Of a stretch of 64,000 nucleotides of DNA, positions 10,943 to 19,060 are shown piece after piece. Each line of letters opens with the position of its first letter. The stretch's first letter is position 1. The stretch is from positions 496,001 through 560,000 of the forward strand of contig CAVZCL010000001.1 in NCBI GenBank assembly GCA_963773745.1, read 5' to 3'. This DNA comes from UBA5069 sp963773745 (GTDB taxonomy: Bacteria > Chloroflexota > Anaerolineae > Caldilineales > Caldilineaceae). The position numbers and the translations under genes are program-made. The notes beneath the pieces are model-generated. The model was not told where the DNA came from. It saw nothing but the letters and a program-made list of their open reading frames with translations, and made no database searches.

Positions 10943-11040
10943 AGGGAGTAGGGAATAGGGAGTAGGGAGTAGGGTGAGTAGGGAGTAGGGAGTAGGGAGC
11001 AGGAGACCTACTCCCTACTCCCTATTCCCTACTCCCCGCA
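10943..11040. repeat. GGGAGTA microsatellite forming an inverted repeat
   Basis: Tandem TAGGGAGTAGGGAATAGGG-type units run from about 10943 to 11008 and are followed by the complementary series CCTACTCCCTACTCCC... to 11038. A transcript of either strand would fold into a long hairpin between ilvC and pyk. Its 3' position relative to ilvC would suit transcript processing or termination; there is no T-run. Confidence 0.75.
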
Positions 11041-11044
11041 GTGA

Positions 11045-12052
11045 TTATTCCGTCACTTCCTTGGCATTCAGGAAGGTCATCATGCGGCGCAGGTCCTTGC
11101 CCACTTCTTCAATCTGGCCGGTCTGCTCCTGCTTGCGGCGGGCGAAGAAGGTGGGGCGGCCGTTGTGATACTCGTCCATCCACTCCTCGGCAAAGGCGCC
11201 CGTCTGGATGTTGGTGAGAATCTGCTTCATGGCCGCACGCGTGTCGTCGGTGATGACCTTGGGGCCACTCACGTAGTCACCCCACTCGGCCGTGTCGCTC
11301 ACACTGTAGCGCATGTAGGAGAGGCCACCCTGGTAGACGAGGTCCACGATCAGCTTGAGTTCGTGCAGACACTCGAAGTAGGCGATCTCGGGCTGATAGC
11401 CTGCCTCGACCAGCGTGTTGAAGGCGGCCTTGATCAGTTCACTCACGCCGCCGCAGAGGACAGCCTGCTCACCAAAGAGGTCGGTCTCGGTCTCTTCGGC
11501 GAAGGTCGTCTCGAGGACGCCGGCGCGCGTGGAGCCGATGCCCTTGGCATACGCGAGTGCGTTGGCGAGCGCGTTGCCGCTGGAATCCTGCTGCACAGCC
11601 ACCAGCGCCGGCACGCCCGAGCCTTCCTTGAAGACCTCGCGCACACGGTGGCCCGGCGCCTTGGGGGCAACCATGGTGACATCAATGTTCTCGGGCGGCA
11701 CAATCTGGCCGAAGCGAATGTTGAAGCCGTGGGCGAACATGATGGTGTCGCCCGGCTTGAGGTTGGGCGCAATTTCGTCGTGATAGACCTGGCCCTGGAT
11801 CGGGTCGGGCAGGAGGATCATGATCATGTCGGCCTCGGCGGTGGCTTCGCCCACACTGAGGACGCGCAGGCCGTCAGCCTCGGCCTTGGCCTTGCTCTTT
11901 GAGCCTTCGTGCAGACCTACGCGCACGTCTATGCCCGAGTCACTCAGGTTGAGCGCGTGCGCGTGCCCCTGGCTGCCGTAGCCGATAATTGCGATCTTCT
12001 TGCCTTCCAGCAGCCCCAGGTCGGCCTGCTTTTCGTAATAAATCTTTGCCAT
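11045..12052 (-). CDS. ilvC: Ketol-acid reductoisomerase
   Basis: It catalyses the NAD(P)H- and Mg-dependent isomeroreduction of acetolactate or acetohydroxybutyrate, the second common step of valine and isoleucine synthesis. At 335 residues it is a class I (short) enzyme. The Rossmann motif GYGSQGHAHALNL is near residue 25. The following VGLHEGSKSKAKAEADG loop carries serines typical of NADPH-binding forms. The metal and active-site region has MVAPKAPGHRVREVF, ETTFAEETETDLFGEQAVLC (the metal-binding Asp/Glu) and ECLHELKLIVDL. The frame is intact. It follows ilvN after a spacer of about 150 bases. Confidence 0.97.
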   Translation of the reverse strand: MAKIYYEKQADLGLLEGKKIAIIGYGSQGHAHALNLSDSGIDVRVGLHEGSKSKAKAEADGLRVLSVGEATAEADMIMILLPDPIQGQVYHDEIAPNLKPGDTIMFAHGFNIRFGQIVPPENIDVTMVAPKAPGHRVREVFKEGSGVPALVAVQQDSSGNALANALAYAKGIGSTRAGVLETTFAEETETDLFGEQAVLCGGVSELIKAAFNTLVEAGYQPEIAYFECLHELKLIVDLVYQGGLSYMRYSVSDTAEWGDYVSGPKVITDDTRAAMKQILTNIQTGAFAEEWMDEYHNGRPTFFARRKQEQTGQIEEVGKDLRRMMTFLNAKEVTE

Positions 12053-12201
12053 GAGTTGAGTAATCTCGCTTCGTTGATTGAGGTTTGAAGGTCAAATGGT
12101 ACGTGGTGAATTGGTAATTGGTGACAACGCTTGAATCCACGCACGCCGCGTGCCAGTGACCCATTCACCACGTATGCTCTTGCACATCACCACTTATGCT
12201 C

Positions 12202-12774
12202 TTACACACCACCGGTGCGGAAGCGTTCCGCCGCCGATGCATCCTTGCCGTTGGCCTGGGCGCGCCAGACGGCTGAACTGCGCCGCAGCCGCTTCTCCAT
12301 GGCCCCGCGCACGACCGCCACGCGCCCGGTGCGCACCATTTCCTGAATGCCGAAGTTGTCAAGCAGCGCAATCAGCGAGTCAACGCGGTCCTCGGCGCCG
12401 ACAATCTGGACAACCATGCTGTCCATGGCCACGTCGACAATCTCGCCTCGATAGATGTTGACCATCTGCACGATTTCGCTACGGGTGTCGGCATTCGTGG
12501 CTACGCGCACCAGCGCCAGTTCGCGCGCCACAATCGGGTGGTCCGACAGATCTTCCACGCGCGTCACATCCACGCTTTTGCGCAACTGCTGGATCACCTG
12601 ATCCACCATGCGCTCGTCACCGTCCACCACGAAGGTCATGCGGCTAATGCCCGGCTCTTCGCTGTGGCCCACCTGCAGGCTGTCAATGTTGAAATTGCGG
12701 CGGCGCAGCAGTCCAGCCACCCGGTTCAGCACGCCCGGCTTGTCTCGCATCCATGCAACCAGTGTATGTTTCAT
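12202..12774 (-). CDS. ilvN: Acetolactate synthase small (regulatory) subunit
   Basis: The regulatory partner of IlvB; it binds valine and activates the catalytic subunit. The N-terminal ACT domain is clear: MKHTLVAWMRDKPGVLNRVA, then LLRRRNFNIDSLQVGHSE. The C-terminal ACT-like domain contains ELALVRVATNADTRSEI, VQIVGAEDRVDSLIALL and MVRTGRVAVVRG. I place the start at ATG 12774, nine bases after a GGAG site; an in-frame GTG at 12789 is an alternative. About 190 residues, somewhat longer than the usual 160-175 because of a charged C-terminal tail. It lies about 60 bases downstream of ilvB. Confidence 0.95.
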   Translation of the reverse strand: MKHTLVAWMRDKPGVLNRVAGLLRRRNFNIDSLQVGHSEEPGISRMTFVVDGDERMVDQVIQQLRKSVDVTRVEDLSDHPIVARELALVRVATNADTRSEIVQMVNIYRGEIVDVAMDSMVVQIVGAEDRVDSLIALLDNFGIQEMVRTGRVAVVRGAMEKRLRRSSAVWRAQANGKDASAAERFRTGGV

Positions 12775-12852
12775 CTTGAGATTCTCCACTTGTTTATGCG
12801 GTTCTTTGCGTTCTCTTTGCGCCTCTGCGCCTTGGCGTCGCAGTGACTACGG

Positions 12853-14640
12853 CTAGAAGCTCGGCTCGATGCCGCTGTAGCCCTGCATTACGGCCGGCTT
12901 GGGGCGGCGCATTTGCTCGTCCACAGCCATGCCCGGCGCAACCATGGGATAGACATTCACCTCTTCAAGCACGCGGAAGTCAATGATGAAGGGGCCGGGC
13001 GTGGCATTGGCCGTGGCAATCGCCGAGGCAACCTCACTTGGGTGATGCACCTCAAGCGCGGGGATGCTGTAGGCCTCGGCCAGCTTGACGAAGTTGGGTG
13101 ACCAGATGGGCGTGCCCGTGTAGCGCTTGTCATAGAAGAATTGCTGCCACTGGCGCACCATGCCCAGAAAGCCATTGTTGATGATGGCGATCTTGATGGG
13201 CAAATCGTGCTCCTGCTTGAGCACGGCCAGCTCCTGCAGTGTCATTTGGAAGCCGCCGTCACCGACAACCGCCCACACCAGCTTGCCCGGGTGTGCCATC
13301 TGCGCGCCAATGGCCGCCGGCAGGGCAAAGCCCATGGTGCCTGCGCCGCCACTGGTGATGAGCATGTCGGCGTGGTCATGCGTAAAGTACTGGCACTCCC
13401 ACATCTGGTGCTGGCCCACGTCCGTCACAATAATCGGCTTCACATCTTTGGTGGCGTGCCAAAGCTGGCGGATGACGTAGGGCGGAATCAGCTCGTCGAC
13501 TTCGTAGTTGATGATGTCCGTCTGCGTGGAATCCTCGCGCCACTCCTGCAACTGCTGAATCCACAGCTGGTGGTGGCGCTCCTCGGTCTTGCTCAGCAGC
13601 GCGGGCAGGCTCACGGCCAGATTGCCGATGACTGCCACGTCGGGGACGATATTCTTGCCGACTTCGGCTCGGTCCAGCTCAAAGTGGACAATCTTGGCCT
13701 GCCGAGCAAACTTGTCGAGGCGGCCGGTGATGCGGTCATCAAAGCGCATGCCCAGGGCAATCAGTACGTCGCAGCCCTGCACGGCGCGGTTGGCGTAGGC
13801 TTCGCCGTGCATGCCGCCCATGCCCAGGCTCAACGGGTGGCTCTCGGGGATGTTGCCTGTGCCCAGCAGCGTTGTCACCACGGGAATTTCGGCGCGCTCC
13901 ACCATTTGCAGCAGTTCGTGGGCAACGCCGGCAATCTGAATGCCGTGTCCGGCCAGAATCAGCGGGCGCTCGGCCTTGTTGATCAGGTCGGCGGCAGCCT
14001 GCAGCGTCTCCATGTCTATGGTGGGGTAGGGCTCGAAGCCGGGCAGGCTAATCTCCTGCGAGTAATCAAAGAGCCCTGTCGCGTTCTGCACATCCTTGCA
14101 GATGTCCACCAGGACGACGCCCGGCCGCCCTTCGCGCGCAATGTAGAAGGCCTCCTTGAGGACATGCGCCAGGTCATCCACCGAGGTGACGAGATAGTTG
14201 TGCTTGCAGACGGGCTGCGAGACACCCACAACGTCGGCCTCCTGGAAGGCATCGGTGCCGAGCAGATTCGTGGGCACCTGGCCGGTGATGGCCACCATGG
14301 GCACGCTGTCCATCTGCGCCGTGGAGAGGCCGGTCACCAGATTGGTTGCGCCCGGGCCGCTGGTGGCAATGCAAACGCCCACGCGACCGGTTGCACGCGC
14401 ATAACCATCGGCCATGTGTGCGGCGCACTGTTCATGGCGCACCAGCACGTGGTGAATGCGGCCGTCCGCCTCATAGGGCGAGAGGGCATCATAGGTGGGC
14501 AGAATGGCGCCGCCCGGGTGGCCAAAGACAATCGACACCCCTTCGGCAACCATGGCTTCCCAGACCATTTGGGCGCCGCGCATTTCACCGCGGCTGATTT
14601 GGCTCGGGCGCTGGGGCGGCGCCGTTGGTGGTGGAGTCAC
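12853..14640 (-). CDS. ilvB: Acetolactate synthase large (catalytic) subunit
   Basis: A thiamine-diphosphate enzyme that condenses pyruvate with pyruvate or 2-oxobutyrate, the first step of branched-chain amino acid synthesis. Domains in order: the N-terminal PYR domain with the activating Glu in VRHEQCAAHMADGYARATG; a central FAD-type domain (LIALGMRFDDRITGRL); and a C-terminal PP domain with the ThDP-Mg motif VVGDGGFQMTLQEL...NNGFLGMVRQWQ. Length is 595 residues, normal. The N-terminus is ambiguous: the frame opens at GTG 14640, but a good AGGAG site points at an ATG at 14643 in another frame that stops soon after, so a small indel near the start is possible. It is preceded by an attenuator-like leader. 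Confidence 0.95.
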   Translation of the reverse strand: MTPPPTAPPQRPSQISRGEMRGAQMVWEAMVAEGVSIVFGHPGGAILPTYDALSPYEADGRIHHVLVRHEQCAAHMADGYARATGRVGVCIATSGPGATNLVTGLSTAQMDSVPMVAITGQVPTNLLGTDAFQEADVVGVSQPVCKHNYLVTSVDDLAHVLKEAFYIAREGRPGVVLVDICKDVQNATGLFDYSQEISLPGFEPYPTIDMETLQAAADLINKAERPLILAGHGIQIAGVAHELLQMVERAEIPVVTTLLGTGNIPESHPLSLGMGGMHGEAYANRAVQGCDVLIALGMRFDDRITGRLDKFARQAKIVHFELDRAEVGKNIVPDVAVIGNLAVSLPALLSKTEERHHQLWIQQLQEWREDSTQTDIINYEVDELIPPYVIRQLWHATKDVKPIIVTDVGQHQMWECQYFTHDHADMLITSGGAGTMGFALPAAIGAQMAHPGKLVWAVVGDGGFQMTLQELAVLKQEHDLPIKIAIINNGFLGMVRQWQQFFYDKRYTGTPIWSPNFVKLAEAYSIPALEVHHPSEVASAIATANATPGPFIIDFRVLEEVNVYPMVAPGMAVDEQMRRPKPAVMQGYSGIEPSF

Positions 14641-14689
14641 TCATGCAGTACGCTCCTTTTGAAGACAGTTCAAGAGTTTTTTGGTTCAA

Positions 14690-14800
14690 GAGTGCAGGGG
14701 TTTAAGGGTTCGGCGTATACAAGATTTTCGGGTTATGACAGAACCCGTAAACTCCTGGACCTTTGAACTCTTGAACCTTTGAACTGTTGAACCTTTGTTC
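14690..14800. repeat. TTCAAGAG/CTCTTGAA imperfect palindrome
   Basis: Units such as GGTTCAAGAG and TTTGAACTCTTGAACC face each other across about 110 bases between the leader terminator and ilvB. The same words occur near 9095-9120. It is an intergenic repeat of the kind seen throughout this window, lying inside the 5' untranslated region of ilvB. Confidence 0.5.
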
Positions 14801-14807
14801 GCGGGTA

Positions 14808-14838
14808 CAAAAAAACCCTTCCCTGGTCGGGAAGGGTC
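14808..14838 (-). terminator. Intrinsic terminator of the ilv leader (attenuator)
   Basis: On the minus strand ACCCTTCCC, a five-base loop and GGGAAGGGT form a nine-pair stem followed at once by a run of seven T. It lies between the leader peptide and ilvB, the position of an attenuator terminator. Confidence 0.88.
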
Positions 14839-14873
14839 TGCGGTGACCATGACGTGCTTGTGTCGTCCGCTGA

Positions 14874-14978
14874 CTAAACCTCACCAACCGAAAGTGGCCT
14901 CTGGCCGAGTACTACGACCAGAAGCGCCGGAAGAATGAGGCTAATTACGTTGAGTGATGCCGCTTGTGCGGAATGCAT
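14874..14978 (-). CDS. Branched-chain-rich leader peptide of the ilv operon
   Basis: A 34-codon open frame, ATG at 14978 and TAG at 14874, that lies wholly upstream of the leader terminator. Its centre reads NVISLILPALLVVVL: 11 of these 15 residues are Leu, Ile or Val, with three consecutive Val codons. The tail is GQRPLSVGEV. This is the expected design of an attenuation leader, where ribosome stalling at Leu/Ile/Val codons under starvation would favour an antiterminator over the terminator at 14808-14838. The ribosome-binding site is weak (GAG about eight bases upstream). Codon content and position are direct observations; the regulatory mechanism is inferred by analogy with ilv leaders of other bacteria. 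Confidence 0.82.
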   Translation of the reverse strand: MHSAQAASLNVISLILPALLVVVLGQRPLSVGEV

Positions 14979-15076
14979 ACGATGCTCGCTGCAGATGATG
15001 CTGCGAATGACCGGCTTGATGCACTCCGTTGTGCAGGATTCCGGAGCGCCATGGAGACGCCCCTGAACTGGAAGGC

Positions 15077-15105
15077 AGTATACAGGCGGGCCGGTGGCTT
15101 GTCAA
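15077..15105 (-). promoter_or_regulatory. Sigma70-type promoter of the ilv leader and operon
   Basis: On the minus strand a perfect TTGACA (15105-15100) is separated by exactly 17 bases from TATACT (15082-15077). Transcription would start near 15070, about 90 bases before the leader peptide. Confidence 0.8.
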
Positions 15106-15270
15106 CTGGCAAACAAGCTCGTTTGCGCTTGGACTATGCGACAGCGGCGGCCCCTCCGCAACAGAGGCATTGACAACCGGCGGCAGGTTCATTACATCTA
15201 TCGTGGCGTGTACCCTGATCTGGTGTGTACCCTGCTCTGGAACAGGGTTTGTCATCTTGACGGGCGCTTA

Positions 15271-15279
15271 TGGTATTAT
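15271..15279 (+). promoter_or_regulatory. Extended -10 element upstream of the secreted repeat protein
   Basis: TGG followed by TATTAT fits an extended -10 box. The only -35-like hexamer (TTGTCA) is 19 bases upstream, so the call rests on the -10. It is about 90 bases before the ATG at 15370. Confidence 0.4.
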
Positions 15280-15369
15280 CCCGACACATTCTTTGAGGAA
15301 TGGCGAGTCACACGGCGTGCAACTGCAGTCCCTACCCAACCTACCCACATCAGAAAAGGAATACGATTC

Positions 15370-16746
15370 ATGCGACTTGCCCGACGCGAGGTTCGCTGGC
15401 TAACGCTGGCGCTGGCTATCATCGTGGCAACGACGGGCATTTTCCTGTTGTTGCGCCCTGCGCAGGCTGCGCCCGCCGCACTAAGCGGCCCAACCACTGC
15501 TGCAGTCGACTCGCCCGCAGGTGCAGTGGAGCCCACACTCGGGCTAACCCTGACGCTTGGCGCCGGCCTCTATCCCTGGGAGTGCGCCACGGAAAGCAAC
15601 CTCGTGGTTGTGCCTGGCACAACTGTCTACTTCTGCTATGTTGCAACAAACAGTGGTACTGGGACATTCGTCTATCACGAAATTGAGGACAGCGTGGACG
15701 GGCCCCTGCCTGGTTTTTTCGCCGACCTGGCCCCCGGTTCCAGCCTGGATTCGCGCTCGTACGTGGGGCCCCTGAGCCAGGTCGTCACGACCGATACGAC
15801 GCGCAGCGGCACGTGGACTGCCATGGATCAATTGGAGCGCAACGCATCGGCTACAGTGTCGACCACCGTGCGCATTGGCACGCCGGCCATCACGGTTGAC
15901 AAGTTCGTGAGCGCCAGCCCCATTTGCAGCGCAGAGACCGACCTCTTGACACTCGCCGGTGAGGACGTTTATTACTGCGTCCAGATCACCAACACAGGTG
16001 ATTTCACCTTCACTGAGCACACCATTCGCGACGCGCTGCTGGGTATTGATGTCACGCTTCCCTACACGCTTGCGCCGGGTGCGTCGGTCACCCTCTCCAA
16101 CGCAGAGCTGGCGCCGCTGGGGCCAGTCGCCGTCACTGGTGATGTGACCAACACCGTTGTCGTCACGTCTGTGCTGGTCTATGCCCCCGTTGCCCTTCCC
16201 ACCGGCGCAGGCCAGGAGTTGCCGCTGCTGCCGGAGGTTGAAGCAACGGGCAGCGCAACCGCCACCGTGCGCATTGGCACGGCCGCAATTGAGGTGACAA
16301 AACTGGTTGCGGCCAGCGACACCTGCGCAGGTTCGACCGAACTGCAGCTTCCCGCCGACAAGTCGGTCTACTATTGCGTCGTAATCACCAATACGGGCGA
16401 CTTCACCTTCACGCAGCACCAGATTAGCGATCCGCTGCTGGGCATCAACGCCACGCTCGACCTGCAGCTTGCGCCCGGGGCAACCGCCACAGTCTCCAAT
16501 GATCAGGTTGCGGCACTTGGCCCCGTCGTGCTCACGGGGCCCATTACCAACACGGTGATGGTCACATCGACCAACGTGCCGCAGCAGTCGCCCGAAATTG
16601 CTGGGGCGCTGCTGCCCGGCGTTGCCGTCAGCGCCTCCTCCACGTCGAGTGCAGTTGTTGTCGATGACGTACCCACAGCCGACCTGCCCTGGCTTGAGCC
16701 GGTAGATGTATCGACACGCATCTTCCTGCCATTGCTGACGCAGTAA
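15370..16746 (+). CDS. Secreted protein with DUF11-like (DUF7507-type) repeats and an FLPLL tail
   Basis: Start ATG at 15370 follows an AAGGA site. The N-terminus has basic residues (RLARREVRW) and a hydrophobic core (LTLALAIIVATTGIFLLL), then PAQAAPA, so it is secreted. Three immunoglobulin-like modules of about 120 residues follow. Each carries a paired-cysteine pattern such as CSAETDLLTLAGEDVYYCVQ, then ITNTGDFTFTEHTI, L(A/Q)PGA and an L(G)PV...NTV...TS end; the second and third are most alike. This matches the DUF11/DUF7507 group of cell-surface conserved-repeat domains. The protein ends STRIFLPLLTQ; an (F/Y)LPL tail is a recurrent feature of exported Chloroflexota proteins as I recall it, and may be a sorting or anchoring signal. 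The role is probably structural or adhesive. Confidence 0.8.
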   Translation: MRLARREVRWLTLALAIIVATTGIFLLLRPAQAAPAALSGPTTAAVDSPAGAVEPTLGLTLTLGAGLYPWECATESNLVVVPGTTVYFCYVATNSGTGTFVYHEIEDSVDGPLPGFFADLAPGSSLDSRSYVGPLSQVVTTDTTRSGTWTAMDQLERNASATVSTTVRIGTPAITVDKFVSASPICSAETDLLTLAGEDVYYCVQITNTGDFTFTEHTIRDALLGIDVTLPYTLAPGASVTLSNAELAPLGPVAVTGDVTNTVVVTSVLVYAPVALPTGAGQELPLLPEVEATGSATATVRIGTAAIEVTKLVAASDTCAGSTELQLPADKSVYYCVVITNTGDFTFTQHQISDPLLGINATLDLQLAPGATATVSNDQVAALGPVVLTGPITNTVMVTSTNVPQQSPEIAGALLPGVAVSASSTSSAVVVDDVPTADLPWLEPVDVSTRIFLPLLTQ

Positions 16747-16766
16747 CGAGCGCATTTTGTCACAGA

Positions 16767-16807
16767 ACAAACGGGCGGGCATCGACATTCGATGCCCGCC
16801 CGTTTTC
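16767..16807 (+). terminator. Intrinsic terminator after the secreted repeat protein
   Basis: AAACGGGCGGGCATCG and CGATGCCCGCCCGTTT form a 16-pair stem with a five-base loop, followed by TTCTT. It begins about 20 bases after the stop codon. Confidence 0.85.
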
Positions 16808-16825
16808 TTGCCACTTCGCGCGACC

Positions 16826-16858
16826 GAAGCGAGGCTTCCAAAGGCGAAGCCTCGCTTC
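16826..16858. repeat. GAAGCGAGGCTT palindrome, copy 1
   Basis: GAAGCGAGGCTT faces AAGCCTCGCTTC across a short spacer. A near-identical element lies at 19061-19094 and half of one near 30197. It lies at the 3' end of the ThuA-like gene and could serve as its transcript end. Confidence 0.7.
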
Positions 16859-16876
16859 AATGCATCGCCGGCCATT

Positions 16877-17605
16877 TCACCCAATTGCCTCTTCCGGCTG
16901 CGGCCTGTGGCCGCGCACAATTGTCTCCACACCGGCAGGCGCTGCCCACTTGACGGCATTTGCCAGCACCCGCTGCACGTTGGCATCGTAGTAGGTGGGG
17001 AAGGTCTCGTGGCCCGGGCGGAAGTAGAAGACCTTGCCCTTGCCGCGGTAGTAGCAGCAGCCCGAGCGGAAGACCTCGCCCCCCTTGAACCAGCTCACGA
17101 AGACCAGTTCATCGGGCGCTGGGATGTCAAAGTGCTCGCCGTACATCTCTTCATTCTCCAGCACAATACACTCGGGCAGACCCTGAACAATGGGGTGCGA
17201 CGGCGCGACCACCCACAGCCGCTCGCGCTCGCCCGCGTCGCGCCACTTCAGATCGCACGTGGTGCCCATGAGGCGCTTGAAGATCTTCGAGAAGTGCGCC
17301 GAGTGGAGCACGATGAGCCCCATGCCCTGCATGACGCGCTCGTAGACGCGCTCCACAATCTCATCCCGCACGTCGCCGTGGGCCATGTGCCCCCACCAAA
17401 GGAGCACGTCGGTCGACGCGAGCACGTCGACTGATAGCCCGTGCTCCGGCTCGTCCAGCGTGGCGGTGGCAGCTGCATAGCCGGCCTGCCCCAGCGCATC
17501 GGCAATCGCCTGGTGAATGCCTTGTGGATAGACGGCGCCGACCGCTTCGTCCTCGCGCTCGTGGCGGTACTCGTTCCAGACAGTCACTCGAATCTGCTTT
17601 GTCAT
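16877..17605 (-). CDS. ThuA-like domain protein
   Basis: A 242-residue protein of the ThuA-like (glutamine-amidotransferase-like fold) family, linked to trehalose or other sugar use in some bacteria. Family features: RVTVWNEYRHEREDEAV at the N-terminus, then YPQGIHQAIADAL, TDVLLWWGHMAHGDV, GLIVLHSAHFSKIF, SHPIVQGLPE, ENEEMYGEHFDIP and YFRPGHETFPTYY. Start ATG at 17605 was chosen over longer in-frame options because a GAGG site precedes it and the upstream codons show no conservation. It is divergent from the small winged-helix gene at 17811, which may regulate it; that is only inferred from position. Confidence 0.85.
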   Translation of the reverse strand: MTKQIRVTVWNEYRHEREDEAVGAVYPQGIHQAIADALGQAGYAAATATLDEPEHGLSVDVLASTDVLLWWGHMAHGDVRDEIVERVYERVMQGMGLIVLHSAHFSKIFKRLMGTTCDLKWRDAGERERLWVVAPSHPIVQGLPECIVLENEEMYGEHFDIPAPDELVFVSWFKGGEVFRSGCCYYRGKGKVFYFRPGHETFPTYYDANVQRVLANAVKWAAPAGVETIVRGHRPQPEEAIG

Positions 17606-17810
17606 TTTTGCCCTCGTCTTCTGATCCTCCAGGAACGCCGCCGGTCTGCACGGCGTACAAAATCGCACTTGATCCGCACTGCAAAAGCGGCGGCGTGTTC
17701 GCTGCGCTTGGCCCAGCTTGCGCCAAAATAGAACATATGTTCCAATGCAGCCAGCGTCAAACCGCCAAAGAGCCACCAACCGGCGGCCAATCGGCCCATG
17801 GCAGGCAGCG

Positions 17811-18027
17811 ATGAACGAAACTCCACCGGCGCCACACCTGAGCATACAGATTATGACAGCCGTGCGCACGCGCGGACCGCTCACCTTTACGCAGATTGTG
17901 CACGCCACGCGTGCCAATCGCGGCAGTGTGTGGCGGCTGCTCAAGCAACTGCAGCGAGCGCGGCTATGTCTCCACTGTGACGCAGCATGGGCGCATTCAT
18001 TACGTCGCGACGCGTGAGGTGGAGTGA
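17811..18027 (+). pseudogene. Small winged-helix (helix-turn-helix) protein, one frame break near 17955
   Basis: ATG at 17811 opens NETPPAPHLSIQIMTAV, then RTRGPLTFTQIVHATRANR and GSVWRLLKQLQ, which reads as the first helices of a winged-helix DNA-binding domain. The matching recognition wing RGYVSTVTQHGRIHYVATRE continues one frame over and stops at 18027. Joined, the protein would have about 71 residues, typical of a minimal transcription regulator domain. One base is out of register, so this is either a decayed gene or a sequence indel. It is divergent from the ThuA-like gene, about 200 bases away. Confidence 0.5.
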
Positions 18028-18041
18028 TTTGCTGCAGTCAT

Positions 18042-18175
18042 GGGTCAGTTCTGGTCAGTGGTCAGTGGTCAGTGGTCAGTGGTCAGTGGTCAGTGGCAAT
18101 GCGTGCGACATGCCCAGGCTGACGGCCATTGACCACTTACCACTTACCACTTACAAATTGCCAATCTTCAATCCT
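18042..18175. repeat. GGTCAGT tandem array with a complementary ACCACTT array
   Basis: Six uninterrupted copies of GGTCAGT run from 18053 to 18094, with a further copy at 18042. About 40 bases later come TGACCACTTACCACTTACCA-type repeats that are partly complementary. This is a microsatellite-like intergenic element, not a CRISPR array. Confidence 0.75.
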
Positions 18176-18181
18176 CATTGG

Positions 18182-18985
18182 TCAGTCTTGCCCTTCCAAC
18201 CATGCCACCATCATGAACAAACCGCACCGTCCCTGCTCGGCGCGGTGGCTGAAGAAATCCTGCGTGTTCTGCGCTGTATCAATGGCCGCCACCTCGATTT
18301 GGGAGGAGAGTAGACCTTCTGCCTCCAGCTGGCTGGCGTTGGCGCGCCAGAGGTCAAAGTGTGGCTGCCGGTCGTCTCCCTGAGGCCAGCTGAACAGCGC
18401 GTCGGCGTTGGGCAAGCGCGCCTGCGCCATGTCGACAACGTCGCGCCCTACTTCATAGCTGGCAGGGCCAATGCTGGGACCAATGCAGGCGCGCACGTCG
18501 GTCGGCTGTGTGCTGTAACCGGCCTGCATGCTCCAGAGCAGCGCGGCCGCTGCGCCATTCACCGTGCCGCGCCAGCCCGCATGCACCACGCCCAGCACGT
18601 TGTGTGCGGGGTCGTAGAGGAGCACGGGGACACAATCGCCAAAGACCAGCCCCAGGGGCAGCAGTGGCGTATCGGTAACAAGGCCGTCACACTCCTTCTG
18701 CCGCGTGCCGGCGTCGGCCTCATCCACCTTGGCAATGCCAGTGCCGTGCACCTGGGTGCAAGTGACGAGCCTACTGCGCACATAGCCCAGCGCACCGGCA
18801 AGGCGCATGTGGTTGTCGGCCACGCGCTCGGGCGCGTCGCCGCGGGCAATGCTGAAGTTGAGCGACGCCCATGGCGCGGGGCTCACGCCGCCGTGGCGTG
18901 TGGCCACGTGCGCCGCCAGCGGCAGGCCGCGCAGTTGCTCGAATTGGTATGTGACAACGCCGTTGGCGTGGGTGGTGCGGAGCAT
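18182..18985 (-). CDS. pgeF: Peptidoglycan editing factor PgeF (YfiH family)
   Basis: A cytoplasmic enzyme of the YfiH/DUF152 family, formerly called multicopper oxidase-like, that corrects mis-incorporated residues in peptidoglycan precursors. At 267 residues it is full length. Signatures: ATRHGGVSPAPWASLNFS near the N-terminus, the first conserved His in TCTQVHGTGIA, FGDCVPVLLYDP, and the diagnostic GVVHAGWRGTVNGAA with the metal-binding His. Further on come ACIGPSIGPASYEVG and, at the C-terminus, DFFSHRAEQGRCG. The frame is intact. Confidence 0.93.
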   Translation of the reverse strand: MLRTTHANGVVTYQFEQLRGLPLAAHVATRHGGVSPAPWASLNFSIARGDAPERVADNHMRLAGALGYVRSRLVTCTQVHGTGIAKVDEADAGTRQKECDGLVTDTPLLPLGLVFGDCVPVLLYDPAHNVLGVVHAGWRGTVNGAAAALLWSMQAGYSTQPTDVRACIGPSIGPASYEVGRDVVDMAQARLPNADALFSWPQGDDRQPHFDLWRANASQLEAEGLLSSQIEVAAIDTAQNTQDFFSHRAEQGRCGLFMMVAWLEGQD

Positions 18986-19060
18986 GGTTGAATCCGAAAC
19001 GGGGCTGCCCAGGGCGCGGGAGCTTGCGAAAGGTGCAATCCATTCATTCTATCAAAGAAC

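Noticed and set aside
13141..14766. A 541-codon plus-strand frame opposite ilvB
   Set aside because: It is a shadow of the clearly identified ilvB frame with no start signal or recognised domain.
14702..14887. A 60-codon frame upstream of ilvB as leader peptide
   Set aside because: It runs through the terminator and lacks branched-chain clusters; the 34-codon frame at 14874-14978 fits far better.
15257..15279. TTGACG plus TATTAT as promoter
   Set aside because: The spacing is only 11 bases; just the extended -10 element was kept.
18053..18094. CRISPR-like array
   Set aside because: The repeat unit is seven bases with no spacers.
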